From assembly GCA_017446585.1 (NCBI GenBank), contig JAFSQL010000006.1, forward strand, positions 144,329 to 208,328: a DNA stretch of 64,000 nt, given 5' to 3'. A program made the position numbers and the translations under genes. This stretch comes from Paludibacteraceae bacterium. GTDB taxonomy: Bacteria > Bacteroidota > Bacteroidia > Bacteroidales > Paludibacteraceae. The notes under the pieces are model-generated. The model was not told the origin of the DNA. It saw only the letters and a program-made list of their open reading frames with translations, and made no database searches. Positions 14,711 through 23,859 of the stretch are shown here, piece after piece. Within the stretch, counting starts at the first letter, position 1, and each line of letters opens with the position of its first letter.

Positions 14711-17700
14711 TTATCCTTTCACCTCTACATAGGCATGACCCTTCTTTGCATGGTCAATCAAGGCGGCATAGATAGGCAGTTTCCCTAACAACGCCGCATT
14801 GCCCACGACGTAAAGCCGCTCACGTGCCCGCGTCAACGCCACGTTGAGCCTGCGGTCTATGGTGTGACCGCCCTCCTCAAACGTGTCCGACGACAAGAAT
14901 CGCAGTTGACGCTCCCGCTGCACGGTCGCCCCAAACACGATCACGTCTCGTTCGCTTCCTTGAAAGCGTTCCACCGTGTCTATCATCACGTTCTCTCTTC
15001 CGCCATTCCCTGCCTCGGCAAGTGCCCGATGAATGGCGGCTATCTGGTGGCGGTAGGGAACGATGACACCCACTGTTAGTTCCTTCGGCAAGTTGTTGAT
15101 GAGGCTCGCTATGAATTGTGCTTCCCGCATGTTCACTTTGTCCATTAGGGTGATGCCTTTCTTGGCGGGCACGTTCACGAAGGCGAAACGCAGTCCGCCC
15201 ATTTTCTCGCACTCCTTGGGCAAATGCTGTCCTTCCTCTCGTGTCCACGATGGTCCAGACATCGGCATTGACTGACGCGGAAACCGTGTTTTGAGATTGT
15301 CTCCATAGAACGTCCGTGCCGAAAATTCCGCTACCTCCTCATGCATCCGCGCCTGCCGTGTCAACGTGGCTACAAGGTCAGGACGTTTCTCGGCATAGAG
15401 ATTATAGAGACGTTGAAACAACGATTGCCTGCAGTTTGTCACTCCTATGGCTCTGAGCGTTGGGTCCTGCACTTCCGATTCTTTCTCACTCTGCTGCACC
15501 ACGGCGGGCAATTGTTTATGGTCACCAATGAGAATGAATTTTTCTATGCCAAGCCCTTCCGTCCCTCGGGTGCAGAGCAACCCTATCAGTTGCGGTTCCA
15601 GTATCTGTGACGCTTCGTCAATGATGGCCACCGAAAAGGTTCTCAGGTTGAATATCGTCACGTTTGACATCATGGTCGAAGTCGTGGCGACAACTACCCT
15701 CGAATGTCTTATCATGCTCTTGATTTCATCGGCGTTTTTGCATTGCTCCAATCGTTCTTCTAATAGGTTCTTGTGATACTCGCTGGCGCAAGTCAACCTG
15801 TTCCCCAATCGCAGGAAGTCAATTCTCGCTTGGCTTAGTTTGGAGCAAATCTCATCTACGGCACGATTCGTATATGCCATGAGCAGTACTGAACTGCCGT
15901 TGGTCGCCAGGACTTCTTGTGTCATGGATAGCAACCCTTTCGATGTCTTTCCCGTTCCGGGTGGACCCACCAGGAGGAAGAAGTCCTCGGCGTTCATGGC
16001 TTTCCTCACGATGTCGTTCAGTTCCTCGTCACCATACGTGGCGTGAATTTTTCCCATGTTTCCTGACTTCGGTTCCCTTTGGCCAAGCAGCAATTCTCGT
16101 CGGCTTCTCTCCGTGTCAAGTATTTTCCGCATGGATCGGAACATTGATGTCCCTATGCCGTCGCGGTGGTCATGTTCAATGGCAAACCGCAGTTCGGGTT
16201 GTTTGAACAGTCGTTCGTTCTTTTGTGGGAAGAGTAATTGAACACTGATTTCATCTGTTCTCAACGTCGTGATGTTCGCTCTGAAAACGATGGATTGCCG
16301 TGCGTCAGGAGTATCACCATCCTTGTAGGAATAGAGCATGACATAGTCGCCTTGTCTGAAGTTTGGAACGGCATATTGATCGGGCAAGTCCGTGACGTTA
16401 AACGTCAGTTTGCTGATGCCCTCGCCTTCTGTTTCTTCCGCTTCCTTGAGGCATAGGTTTGAGATGATGTTTCCCGCTGCCGTCTTTTCTTCAATCGAAT
16501 CATTCCACGTGGCGGCGAATCCGTTGTTCTGTTTCTTCCCGTTTCCAAGTTTGGCAAGTGTCTGTTCCTTTTGGACGAAGGTCAGAAAGCGAAAGAAGTA
16601 ACGGCGGCTGATTTCATCGGCATTTTTAATAGGCGACAAAACCTCGTCTATTCGTGGCAATATGTATGGAATCCACAACTTGTCCGAGCAGTTGGGATTG
16701 AGACGCAAGTCTTCACTCTTTAGTTGTGTCAGTATCTTTTCTCCCTCCCCTTGACCTATTGTGAGAGCCAGATGTGCAATGCCGTTGCGCATCGCCATGG
16801 CTTCCCTGAGCAATGTGGGGGATGACCCTTCTCTGAGCAATCCTTCTGCGGGGTCATATTTTGAATAGAGCAGGAAGGGCGACACCTCATTATTGCGCAG
16901 ACCGAAACCATAATGCAGCAAGGCGAGGTAGAGTATCATCTGAACATAATGTTCCTCTTTGTGTCGATTCCTAAATTCATCCTTTTTACCCGACTTTTGC
17001 TCAATGAGTATCTTCATGTCGTCTTGCAGCAGGTCCATACGTCCCTGTATACCCAGGGCTTCACAAATGAACGAGGGTTCCAACACCACTTTTTCAAAGT
17101 CAAAGTCTAAGGCTCCCTTTGGCAAGGTGCCTTTGGCAAGTTGACGCAGGTGTTGTTGCTGGCGTTTGCCCTCGATGTGGAAGTCAGTACTGTCAAAATC
17201 TGTGCAGGTGGCTATGGCAATGGCATTTTTACGAAAAAAACGCATGACGCTCTCCGCATATGACAAGGGTGCGTCGCGGTGGTAAATCTCCTCGTCAAGC
17301 ATCTGACCCGCAAAGTTGCCAAGCAATGTGGCTTGTGTCGGTGTCACGTCCTCAAACAACGAAATCAGCCAGTTGAGCGGTGAAGTGCCATACGGTTTGA
17401 AGCATCGACTGACGGCGGTAATATCTATAAGGTAGTCTGGTTGAAAGACAATGAGTTCACAAACGTAAGTCGCTCGTGGCGGTAATTTGTCCGATGAATT
17501 TTCTGTTTCCGACATGTTCAACTTGTTCTCCAATCGTGGTTGAATCAGGTTGAGTTGACAAGGTGCCCCTTGTCTCAGACATGCTTCCACATAGGGTAGT
17601 AAGTAGGTGAAATCGACATCTTCCTTTGGTCTTAACGGAACGATTATCTCAGTCCCGTAGTCATCGTCAAGGGTGCAAATCAAGTTTTCTCCTTCTGTCT

Positions 17701-18115
17701 TGCGTGCAAGGACACGCATCTTGTCCGTTTGCTTTTGGAGTGTCCTATGGTCTGGAATGAGATTCCACGCTTCCTTTTCCGATGCTTCAGGGTGCTGAAT
17801 CCGTTCCTGCAATGTGGAAAGTGCTGAATAGACCGATGTGAACCGCTCTTCTAATTCTTTTTCATCGTACCGTTGTCCGTGTCGATTAAAGTCACGCAAG
17901 GTGTTCAAGTTCTTCCGCAACGTCAAATCGCGAATCCGAAGATTATTGAGCGTGTAATCTAACTTGGCGAAAGTTCCCGAAAAGGCAAACGAAGCGTTCG
18001 ATGTGTAGTCGTCCAGCGTCTCGACGAGCGCACGAGCCATCAGCGTCCATCGCTCCCGTATGGGGAGTGATTGGAAACCTGTGTCCCATGCGTTATGATC
18101 AGACTTTTCAGACAT
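14711..18115 (-). CDS. Dna2-like PD-(D/E)XK nuclease fused to a superfamily 1B helicase
   Basis: A large protein of 1,134 residues. The N-terminal half holds a RecB/Cas4-like nuclease site: Asp361 in GRMDLL and Glu372/Lys374 in IEQKSGK, the D...ExK pattern. The C-terminal half is an SF1 helicase of the Dna2/Upf1 type with GPPGTGKT (about 717-724), DEASQ, GDHKQLPAVV, ERFQGSERDVIVFGAT and NVALTRARERLYVVG. The order nuclease then helicase and the motif set resemble Dna2, which trims flaps and resects ends. I chose ATG 18115, which overlaps the ychF stop by 8 bases. The job could be repair or defence; its place at the edge of a restriction and toxin cluster makes defence plausible. Confidence 0.85.
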   Translation of the reverse strand: MSEKSDHNAWDTGFQSLPIRERWTLMARALVETLDDYTSNASFAFSGTFAKLDYTLNNLRIRDLTLRKNLNTLRDFNRHGQRYDEKELEERFTSVYSALSTLQERIQHPEASEKEAWNLIPDHRTLQKQTDKMRVLARKTEGENLICTLDDDYGTEIIVPLRPKEDVDFTYLLPYVEACLRQGAPCQLNLIQPRLENKLNMSETENSSDKLPPRATYVCELIVFQPDYLIDITAVSRCFKPYGTSPLNWLISLFEDVTPTQATLLGNFAGQMLDEEIYHRDAPLSYAESVMRFFRKNAIAIATCTDFDSTDFHIEGKRQQQHLRQLAKGTLPKGALDFDFEKVVLEPSFICEALGIQGRMDLLQDDMKILIEQKSGKKDEFRNRHKEEHYVQMILYLALLHYGFGLRNNEVSPFLLYSKYDPAEGLLREGSSPTLLREAMAMRNGIAHLALTIGQGEGEKILTQLKSEDLRLNPNCSDKLWIPYILPRIDEVLSPIKNADEISRRYFFRFLTFVQKEQTLAKLGNGKKQNNGFAATWNDSIEEKTAAGNIISNLCLKEAEETEGEGISKLTFNVTDLPDQYAVPNFRQGDYVMLYSYKDGDTPDARQSIVFRANITTLRTDEISVQLLFPQKNERLFKQPELRFAIEHDHRDGIGTSMFRSMRKILDTERSRRELLLGQREPKSGNMGKIHATYGDEELNDIVRKAMNAEDFFLLVGPPGTGKTSKGLLSMTQEVLATNGSSVLLMAYTNRAVDEICSKLSQARIDFLRLGNRLTCASEYHKNLLEERLEQCKNADEIKSMIRHSRVVVATTSTMMSNVTIFNLRTFSVAIIDEASQILEPQLIGLLCTRGTEGLGIEKFILIGDHKQLPAVVQQSEKESEVQDPTLRAIGVTNCRQSLFQRLYNLYAEKRPDLVATLTRQARMHEEVAEFSARTFYGDNLKTRFPRQSMPMSGPSWTREEGQHLPKECEKMGGLRFAFVNVPAKKGITLMDKVNMREAQFIASLINNLPKELTVGVIVPYRHQIAAIHRALAEAGNGGRENVMIDTVERFQGSERDVIVFGATVQRERQLRFLSSDTFEEGGHTIDRRLNVALTRARERLYVVGNAALLGKLPIYAALIDHAKKGHAYVEVKG

Positions 18116-19205
18116 TGAAACGGAAGACCATGATGTCACCGTCGGCAGGGCAATACTCTTTTCCCTCTATGGCAAGTCGTCCCGCCTCCTTGACGGCTTG
18201 TTCGGAACCGAGGCTGACATAATCGTCATATTTGATGACCTCGGCGCGGATAAAGCCTTTTTCAAAGTCCGTGTGAATGACGCCTGCGCATTGTGGGGCT
18301 TTCCATCCGGCACGGAAGGTCCAAGCGCGCACTTCCTTTGGTCCTGCGGTGAAAAAGGTGCGCAGTCCGAGCAGGCGATAGGCGGCGTTGATCAGTCTCG
18401 ACACGCCGCTCTCACTCAAACCTACGGCGGCAAGAAACTCCTGTCGCTCTTCGAAGGTGTCAAGTTCCGCTATGTCAGCCTCCGTGGCGGCTGCAATGAC
18501 AAGCAGTTCCGCATTCTCTTCTTCGATGGCTTTCTTCACGGCTTCTACGTAGGCATTGCCCGTGGCGGCTGAGTCTTCATCCACGTTGCAAACATAGAGT
18601 ACGGGTTTGGTGGTCAGCAGTCCCAACTCTTTCACCAATGGTTGGTCTTCCTTGTCCACCTCCACGGTTCTGGCTCCTTTGCCTTGTTCGAGGGCGGCAT
18701 GGAAAGCGTTCAGCAGCGTCACCAGTCGTTTCGCGTCCTTGTCTCCTGCCGAGGCTTGTTTTTGGGTCTTGGCAAGACGGCTCTCCACGGTTTCAAGGTC
18801 TTTCAGACATAATTCCATGTCTATGATTTCCTTGTCACGCACAGGGTCAATGCTGCCGTCTACATGTGTGATGTTCGGATCGTCAAAGCAGCGCAAGACG
18901 TGTATGATGGCATCGGTCTCGCGTATGTTGGCAAGAAACTTGTTGCCAAGTCCTTCTCCTTTTGACGCTCCTTTCACCAATCCGGCAATGTCAACAATCT
19001 CAACCGTGGTTGGCACTATCTGTGCCGGATGTACCAATTCTGCCAAACGGTTCAGACGGGGGTCGGGAACGGTTATCACACCCACGTTTGGCTCTATCGT
19101 GCAAAAAGGAAAATTGGCAGCTTGCGCCTTGGCGTTCGAAAGACAGTTGAAAAGGGTCGATTTGCCGACATTAGGCAGTCCGACAATGCCGCATTGTAAT
19201 GACAT
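18108..19205 (-). CDS. ychF: Redox-regulated ATPase YchF (OLA1 family)
   Basis: YchF is a universally conserved P-loop protein of the Obg group that prefers ATP and associates with ribosomes. The 365-residue product has G1 [12 protein letters not shown] (residues 8-19), [14 protein letters not shown], the G3 region [21 protein letters not shown] in place of the G4 NKxD motif, and the C-terminal TGS domain including [14 protein letters not shown] and VFRFNV. The length is standard. A -7 element (TAACTTTG, 19258-19251) drives it. The stop codon overlaps the start of the Dna2-like gene, so the two are translationally coupled. Confidence 0.96.
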   Translation of the reverse strand: MSLQCGIVGLPNVGKSTLFNCLSNAKAQAANFPFCTIEPNVGVITVPDPRLNRLAELVHPAQIVPTTVEIVDIAGLVKGASKGEGLGNKFLANIRETDAIIHVLRCFDDPNITHVDGSIDPVRDKEIIDMELCLKDLETVESRLAKTQKQASAGDKDAKRLVTLLNAFHAALEQGKGARTVEVDKEDQPLVKELGLLTTKPVLYVCNVDEDSAATGNAYVEAVKKAIEEENAELLVIAAATEADIAELDTFEERQEFLAAVGLSESGVSRLINAAYRLLGLRTFFTAGPKEVRAWTFRAGWKAPQCAGVIHTDFEKGFIRAEVIKYDDYVSLGSEQAVKEAGRLAIEGKEYCPADGDIMVFRFNV

Positions 19206-19250
19206 TCGTTCTAATCAAAAAAAGGTTATGTTTTCGGTGTTTTGGGTTTG

Positions 19251-19292
19251 CAAAGTTAATATTTATTTTCCGCTTCTTTTGTCTTATCTTTG
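19251..19292. promoter_or_regulatory. Divergent -7 elements for ychF and the MgtC-like gene
   Basis: TAACTTTG on the minus strand (19258-19251) serves ychF. TATCTTTG on the plus strand (19285-19292) serves the MgtC-like gene and fixes its start at the ATG at 19325 rather than 19199. Both match TAnnTTTG exactly; neither has a clean TTTG -33 box. Confidence 0.6.
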
Positions 19293-19324
19293 CGTCTATA
19301 CGTGAATCGGTATTCTTTGTTGTC

Positions 19325-19993
19325 ATGACGCTTGATTTGGTTTTACGCATCTTTGTCGGAGGCCTTTTAGGTGGGCTCATTGGTCTGGAACGTGAACTGA
19401 GGGAAAAGGAAGCGGGTTTCCGTACCCATTTTCTCGTTGCGGTGGGCAGTGCCTTGCTCACCGTCATTTCAGCCTACGGATATGATTATATTTTGCCCCT
19501 TTTCTCTTCCGAGATTCTAAGCTTTGACCCTTCTCGTATAGCGGCACAAATTGTTTCTGGTATTGGCTTCATTGGCGCCGGACTTATTTTTATTCATAAA
19601 AACGCTGTGCGTGGTCTTACCACGGCTGCTGGCATCTGGACTACCAGTGCCATCGGTGTCGCGGCGGGTGTGGGACACTACGATTTTGCCATCGCCACGA
19701 CTTTTTTAGTCCTGCTTGCCTTGGAAGGCATGCTTTTTGTAAACAAACTGATGGACAAAAAGCATTATAGAGTGTCGCTTTCGGCTCTGGAACGGGATCG
19801 AATCCGTGACGTGGTGGACATCATTCGCCAAGACAATGTCAACCCGACATCCTTCCGATTTGAAACAGTTCATGATAAGGACAAGGCAATCTATCGTGCA
19901 ACATTTGAAATCCAAACTCGCCGCAAAGACTATGATCTTCGTCTGTTGGATCTCATGATCAAGGTCGATGGTTCGGTCGAGAAAATCAACTAA
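19325..19993 (+). CDS. MgtC/SapB family membrane protein
   Basis: The 222-residue product has the MgtC signature: an N-terminal membrane domain with VGGLLGGLIGLERELREKEAGFRTH, then AVGSALLTVISAYG, QIVSGIGFIGAGLIF and RGLTTAAGIWTTSAIGVAAG, making four to five membrane helices. A C-terminal cytoplasmic ACT-like domain follows (about residues 140-222). MgtC proteins help cells survive low magnesium and modulate F-ATPase in pathogens; most other members are uncharacterised. The upstream frame from 19199 crosses the promoter and was rejected. The BspA-like gene follows after 21 bases, so they probably share a transcript. Confidence 0.9.
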   Translation: MTLDLVLRIFVGGLLGGLIGLERELREKEAGFRTHFLVAVGSALLTVISAYGYDYILPLFSSEILSFDPSRIAAQIVSGIGFIGAGLIFIHKNAVRGLTTAAGIWTTSAIGVAAGVGHYDFAIATTFLVLLALEGMLFVNKLMDKKHYRVSLSALERDRIRDVVDIIRQDNVNPTSFRFETVHDKDKAIYRATFEIQTRRKDYDLRLLDLMIKVDGSVEKIN

Positions 19994-20014
19994 GCGACTA
20001 TCAACGAAAAAGTA

Positions 20015-21244
20015 ATGATGACAATTCTGCGAAAGATTCTTTTTTTACTCTTATCATCGTACGTTTTCTTCCCTGCCGAGGCGGAACATTACCAATCCAT
20101 CAACAAAGGCAGAATCCTTTTTTATAACATTCTTTCGGAAGAGCGGTCCGAGATGGAAGTTTCCTTTCGCGGAACGAGTTGGGATGCTGTTTCCAATGAA
20201 TATGCTGAAACTATCACGGTGCCGGAAACTGTTGAAAAAGCGGGCAAAACCTATTCAGTCGTGTCCGTTTCCGATGATGCCTTTCGTGACTGTAAGACGC
20301 TGAAAAAAGTCGTCTTGCCCGCTTCCGTCCGAAAGGTTGGCTCTCGTGCCTTCAAAGATTGTGTGTCTTTGACTTCCGTTTCCTTCCCTTCTTCGCTTGA
20401 CTCTCTTCATGAGTCTGTGTTTGACGGATGCCGCAGTCTTGCTTCTGTCACGTTGCCAGATGGCCTACGCAGTATTGAGCCGTTTGCTTTCCGCGGATGC
20501 GTCTATCTCGAACGTTTGGAGTTGCCACGAAACCTCACTTCCTTTCACCCTTCTTGCGTTGATAATTGTTCGGCTCTGAAAACCATCTCCGTTGATTCTC
20601 TCAATGATGATTATTCTGATTTGGAAGGCTTGCTCTATAACAAGCAGAAAACGGCTTTGGTGCGTTGTCCGGAAGGAAAGACAGAAGTCTCTTTGCCGTC
20701 CAATCTTCAGGGACTTGGTGAATATAGCATGCGAGGGTGTACCCTTTTGACCGACTTGTATCTGCCTCGAATCTTCTATGCGGGCAACTATGCTTTTAGA
20801 GGATGCACAGGGTTGCGGAGCATTACCATCCCGTCTTCGTTGAGTTATGTTTCAGAGGGTATGTTGTTGGGTTGTACGTCACTCGATTCCGTCATGCTCA
20901 GCAAGTTCACCGTCTCTGTCCGTGACAAGGCTTTTGAAAATTGCAATGGTCTTCGTTTCGTGGATGCACCTGCTCTCATTGAGATTGGTCGTGCGGCGTT
21001 CCGCAACTGTTCGGCATTGTCTTCATTCTCTTTCCCAAGTTCGTTGAAAACGATTGGAGATGAGGCGTTCAGCGGTTGCATCAACCTTCTGTTCTTGAAT
21101 GTGGCAACAAAAACCCCCGCCATGTGTGGCGAGGGTGTTTTTGATCCAAGAATAACTTATAAGGCTGCCTTGACCGTTCCAGCCGGAACTTTGCCTGACT
21201 ACCGAAAGGCGGCAGGTTGGCAAGCCATCTATAATATCAGGTGA
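20015..21244 (+). CDS. BspA-like leucine-rich repeat surface protein
   Basis: A secreted 409-residue protein with a signal peptide (about residues 1-23, ending AEAEH) and then LRR_5 (BspA/TpLRR) repeats. Each repeat of about 23 residues carries an FxxC-type turn: FRDCKTL, FKDCVSL, FDGCRSL, FRGCVYL, VDNCSAL, MRGCTLL, FRGCTGL, LLGCTSL, FENCNGL, FRNCSAL and FSGCINL, so about eleven. The family includes Tannerella BspA, an adhesin. No T9SS tail or anchor is visible after the last repeat, which ends in a short cap (YRKAAGWQAIYNIR). It is co-directional with and close to the MgtC-like gene. An ATG one codon downstream is an equal start. Confidence 0.88.
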   Translation: MMTILRKILFLLLSSYVFFPAEAEHYQSINKGRILFYNILSEERSEMEVSFRGTSWDAVSNEYAETITVPETVEKAGKTYSVVSVSDDAFRDCKTLKKVVLPASVRKVGSRAFKDCVSLTSVSFPSSLDSLHESVFDGCRSLASVTLPDGLRSIEPFAFRGCVYLERLELPRNLTSFHPSCVDNCSALKTISVDSLNDDYSDLEGLLYNKQKTALVRCPEGKTEVSLPSNLQGLGEYSMRGCTLLTDLYLPRIFYAGNYAFRGCTGLRSITIPSSLSYVSEGMLLGCTSLDSVMLSKFTVSVRDKAFENCNGLRFVDAPALIEIGRAAFRNCSALSSFSFPSSLKTIGDEAFSGCINLLFLNVATKTPAMCGEGVFDPRITYKAALTVPAGTLPDYRKAAGWQAIYNIR

Positions 21245-21245
21245 T

Positions 21246-22409
21246 TTATTGTTTCTTCCAGGCGCCGACCACCTTGCCCACGTAGAAGGTGTAAGGACTG
21301 TTTTTTACGAATTCCTCAGGAGCGTTGTCAAGAATTTGCTCGATGCCAACGTCGTTTTTGCTCGTCAATTTACACTCTATCACCACGTCCGCTTCTTCGT
21401 AATATGGAGTACCGTTTTCCGTGTAGGCAAGTGTCAATCCCATTTCTTTTGCCTTGTCAGCGTCACGTCCTGATGTATGACCCATATAGTCAAGCACTTT
21501 CTCGTCCGCAAATTCCATCACGGTGAAGTAAGAGGCTTTCTCCATGAACTCGTGAGTGTAGCGTTGCTCTTTTACATACACGGTCAACATCGGTTCTCTC
21601 CACAAGGTTCCTACGCCACCCCAACCGATTGTCATGGCATTAGATTTTTGTTTGTCACCGACGCAGAGCAAACGACCGTTTCCTGTGAAGTAGGTGAACG
21701 GATTCACACGGAAGTCTTTCTTCACGTCAAACGCCACAAACTTCTTTTCAGGAGCGGCAGGAAGTTCAACACCGTCTCCAGGTTTCCCTCCAAACACATT
21801 GTAAGAGATATTCTCGGATTTGAACTTGTTCTTGACCGCAGGTTGCTCATCTGGATAACCGATGACAATCGTGCAGAATGGAACGATTTGTTCGGGCATT
21901 TGAAGCAATTCCTTCGCTTTCTCGCAACGCTCCGTCACAGGATAGAAACCGGTCCATACGGCTCCAAGTCCCATGGCGTGTGCGGCAAGCAAGATGTTTT
22001 GGGTGGCGGCTGAGGCATCTTGTGCCCAATATTCTTTTGCTTCACCTTCAAGTGTTTTGTCCATGTTTCCGCATACGACAATGGCAAGCGGGGCGGATGC
22101 GGCCATGCGTACGCCTGGCGTTAATGTGGATATGCGTTCCAAAAGGGATTTATCCTTCACTACGATGAAGTGCCAAGGTTGTTTGTTCACGGCAGATGGA
22201 GCCGCCATGCCGGCACGGAGCAATTTGTCTATCTTTTCTTGCTCTATCGTGTCAGATGTGTAAGCACGGACAGATACGCGTGTGGCGATATTGTCTAAGA
22301 CGGCTTCTTCTGACGTCGTGTTCGATGCGCTTTTGCTCGTGAAGAGTTTGAAGCCGACGATGCACAAGGCAACGGCCATGGCAATCAGCAAAATAGTTGT
22401 TGTTTTCAT
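21246..22409 (-). CDS. Membrane-anchored nitroreductase fused to a flavin reductase-like domain
   Basis: This 387-residue protein joins two flavin domains. An N-terminal hydrophobic segment (about 4-22) acts as signal or anchor. Residues about 35-210 are a nitroreductase fold: RVSVRAYTSD, APSAVNKQPWHFIVV, AAHAMGLGAVWTGFYP and VIGYPDEQP. Residues about 240-387 look like a flavin reductase/FMN-binding split barrel (GNGRLLCVGD, AMTIGWGGVGTLWREPMLTVYV). It should carry two flavins and act outside the cytoplasm or at the membrane. The gene starts 13 bases after the stop of an FMN-binding, Fe-S membrane protein, which could feed it electrons. The substrate is unknown. Confidence 0.8.
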   Translation of the reverse strand: MKTTTILLIAMAVALCIVGFKLFTSKSASNTTSEEAVLDNIATRVSVRAYTSDTIEQEKIDKLLRAGMAAPSAVNKQPWHFIVVKDKSLLERISTLTPGVRMAASAPLAIVVCGNMDKTLEGEAKEYWAQDASAATQNILLAAHAMGLGAVWTGFYPVTERCEKAKELLQMPEQIVPFCTIVIGYPDEQPAVKNKFKSENISYNVFGGKPGDGVELPAAPEKKFVAFDVKKDFRVNPFTYFTGNGRLLCVGDKQKSNAMTIGWGGVGTLWREPMLTVYVKEQRYTHEFMEKASYFTVMEFADEKVLDYMGHTSGRDADKAKEMGLTLAYTENGTPYYEEADVVIECKLTSKNDVGIEQILDNAPEEFVKNSPYTFYVGKVVGAWKKQ

Positions 22410-22422
22410 GTGATGTGATTAT

Positions 22423-23508
22423 TTATGTGTTATTGTTTTCTATCAGCTTGAGGAGCGTGCCGGTCGGACACACGAAACGACAATAAGGACGAGGCACGAA
22501 TGCCGAAAAAATCAGGGATACGATTGCCAATCCAATCACGATTGGCGATGCGGTGGTGTAAAGAAAAGCGGTGAAGAGTTCGTAATCCATCCACTCGAAA
22601 CCTACGCCTACCAGCATCAAGGTGATCAGGACAATCCAAAGCACTTGACGGACGATGGACAAACGCTTAATGGTTGTGGCTGAAAGGTGTATTTTCTTTT
22701 TGTTGAGTTTGCCGGACAATTCTTGTGCGGAACCGAAAGGACACAAATGGTTACAATAGTGGCTTTTCCTGCCGAACAATGGATAGATGAATGCCGTGAT
22801 GAGCAGCAGGAACGGAACGATAGACGCTATGGGGTGAATGCCGTTTCCTACAACTCCTAACAAAAGACTGTGGCTGATAAACGTGCCGCTCCACAATCCG
22901 AGTACAGCCACGTTCAAAACCAACTGCACGGTACGCCAATTTTTATTCTTGTATATCAATGGAACGATGGCTCCTGACAAAATCACGATGAGAGCGACTA
23001 TGTTCTTGACCGAAAAATCAAAAGAATCCCACCAATGGTATTCTTCGATGCCGTTGTCTTTGACGTAACGTGACGCCATCTGCACGTTCTTAATCAGTGC
23101 GGTCGATGACAAAGTGCTGCCTGTCGTGGCATCTACTCTCAAACTATCGGCGGTTTTGATGTCTATGCCTCTGTATGCGTCCAACACTTCCGTCGCTTTT
23201 GAAAAAAACATGGGTGTCTCTGAGTTGGAAAGGGGAGTGATGCTGTCTATCACATCGTTCGTTACGCTTATCATGACAGGCGTAGTGCCTCCGAATCCGA
23301 TGATGTCCGTTGACAAGGCGGTCGTGTTGATAACGTAATGGTTGTTTCCAACCTTTTCTATGATAGTCGTGTTGTCGTCCTGTTGTTTGTCATTTTCTTC
23401 TATCCCTAACACGGCTTTACGTTCACGTGCGATGAAGAAAAACAACACGAAGGCGCACCCCAAAAAAAGAAGCATGCGTAAACGGTCGAAAATCAGTTGC
23501 TTTTGCAT
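22423..23508 (-). CDS. Membrane FMN-binding, 4Fe-4S protein (NosR/NapH-like)
   Basis: A polytopic redox protein of 361 residues. After one N-terminal membrane helix comes an extracytoplasmic FMN-binding domain with DATTGSTLSSTALIKN (from Asp126), the RnfG/NosR-type motif in which a Thr or Ser holds FMN. Four to five membrane helices follow, with two ferredoxin-like motifs CNHLCPFGSAQE (about 251) and CRFVCPTG (near the C-terminus), typical of NapH/NosR-type electron carriers. It probably moves electrons across or out of the membrane to the adjacent two-flavin reductase. A -7 element TATCTTTG lies 25 bases upstream. Confidence 0.82.
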   Translation of the reverse strand: MQKQLIFDRLRMLLFLGCAFVLFFFIARERKAVLGIEENDKQQDDNTTIIEKVGNNHYVINTTALSTDIIGFGGTTPVMISVTNDVIDSITPLSNSETPMFFSKATEVLDAYRGIDIKTADSLRVDATTGSTLSSTALIKNVQMASRYVKDNGIEEYHWWDSFDFSVKNIVALIVILSGAIVPLIYKNKNWRTVQLVLNVAVLGLWSGTFISHSLLLGVVGNGIHPIASIVPFLLLITAFIYPLFGRKSHYCNHLCPFGSAQELSGKLNKKKIHLSATTIKRLSIVRQVLWIVLITLMLVGVGFEWMDYELFTAFLYTTASPIVIGLAIVSLIFSAFVPRPYCRFVCPTGTLLKLIENNNT

Positions 23509-23532
23509 CCTTTTTGATTGTTTTTAACGGTT

Positions 23533-23540
23533 CAAAGATA
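23533..23540 (-). promoter_or_regulatory. -7 element (TATCTTTG) for the redox pair
   Basis: An exact TAnnTTTG match stands 25 bases before the FMN/Fe-S gene and only 5 bases beyond the stop of the small coiled-coil gene. The redox pair therefore has its own promoter separate from the helicase operon upstream. Confidence 0.6.
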
Positions 23541-23544
23541 ATAA

Positions 23545-23859
23545 TTAAATAATCAAGGCTACAATGCCTATCGTCAAATTGACAAAGAGGACTACAAGGA
23601 CAATCATGACGGCAAAGCGCAGGAAGCGCAATTGCTCTTGCATGGTTGGCAACTGGTTGGCGAGGGTGGCTAATTGTTGGTTCACCATGCCCAATTTCTC
23701 GATCAAACTGTTGGAAACGTTGTCGAGACGCTTGGTGGCTTTGTCCATTTCTTCTTTCGTTTCAACGACTTCTTGATAGTAATCCGCCAATTTTTTCAAG
23801 CGTTTAGATTCCGATTCAATGTTGTCAAGAGTCTGTTCAAATTCTTGTAATTTGCTCAT
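23545..23859 (-). CDS. Small coiled-coil protein with C-terminal membrane anchor
   Basis: The 104-residue product has two parts. Residues 1-75 are charged and heptad-like (FEQTLDNIESESKRLKKLADYY; VVETKEEMDKATKRLDNV), a probable coiled coil. Residues about 80-104 are a hydrophobic helix (FAVMIVLVVLFVNLTIGIVA) without a positive tail, so it is tail-anchored. Its start lies 23 bases inside the 3' end of the RecQ-like gene, in another frame, which implies translational coupling. I do not recognise a family. The architecture, a sensor-coupled membrane protein beside a DNA helicase-nuclease, resembles effectors in some phage-defence operons, but that is only an inference. Confidence 0.7.
   Translation of the reverse strand: MSKLQEFEQTLDNIESESKRLKKLADYYQEVVETKEEMDKATKRLDNVSNSLIEKLGMVNQQLATLANQLPTMQEQLRFLRFAVMIVLVVLFVNLTIGIVALII

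Noticed and set aside
18607-19305. 232-residue plus-strand frame opposite ychF
   Set aside because: Antisense shadow; Ser/Arg-rich and without family features.
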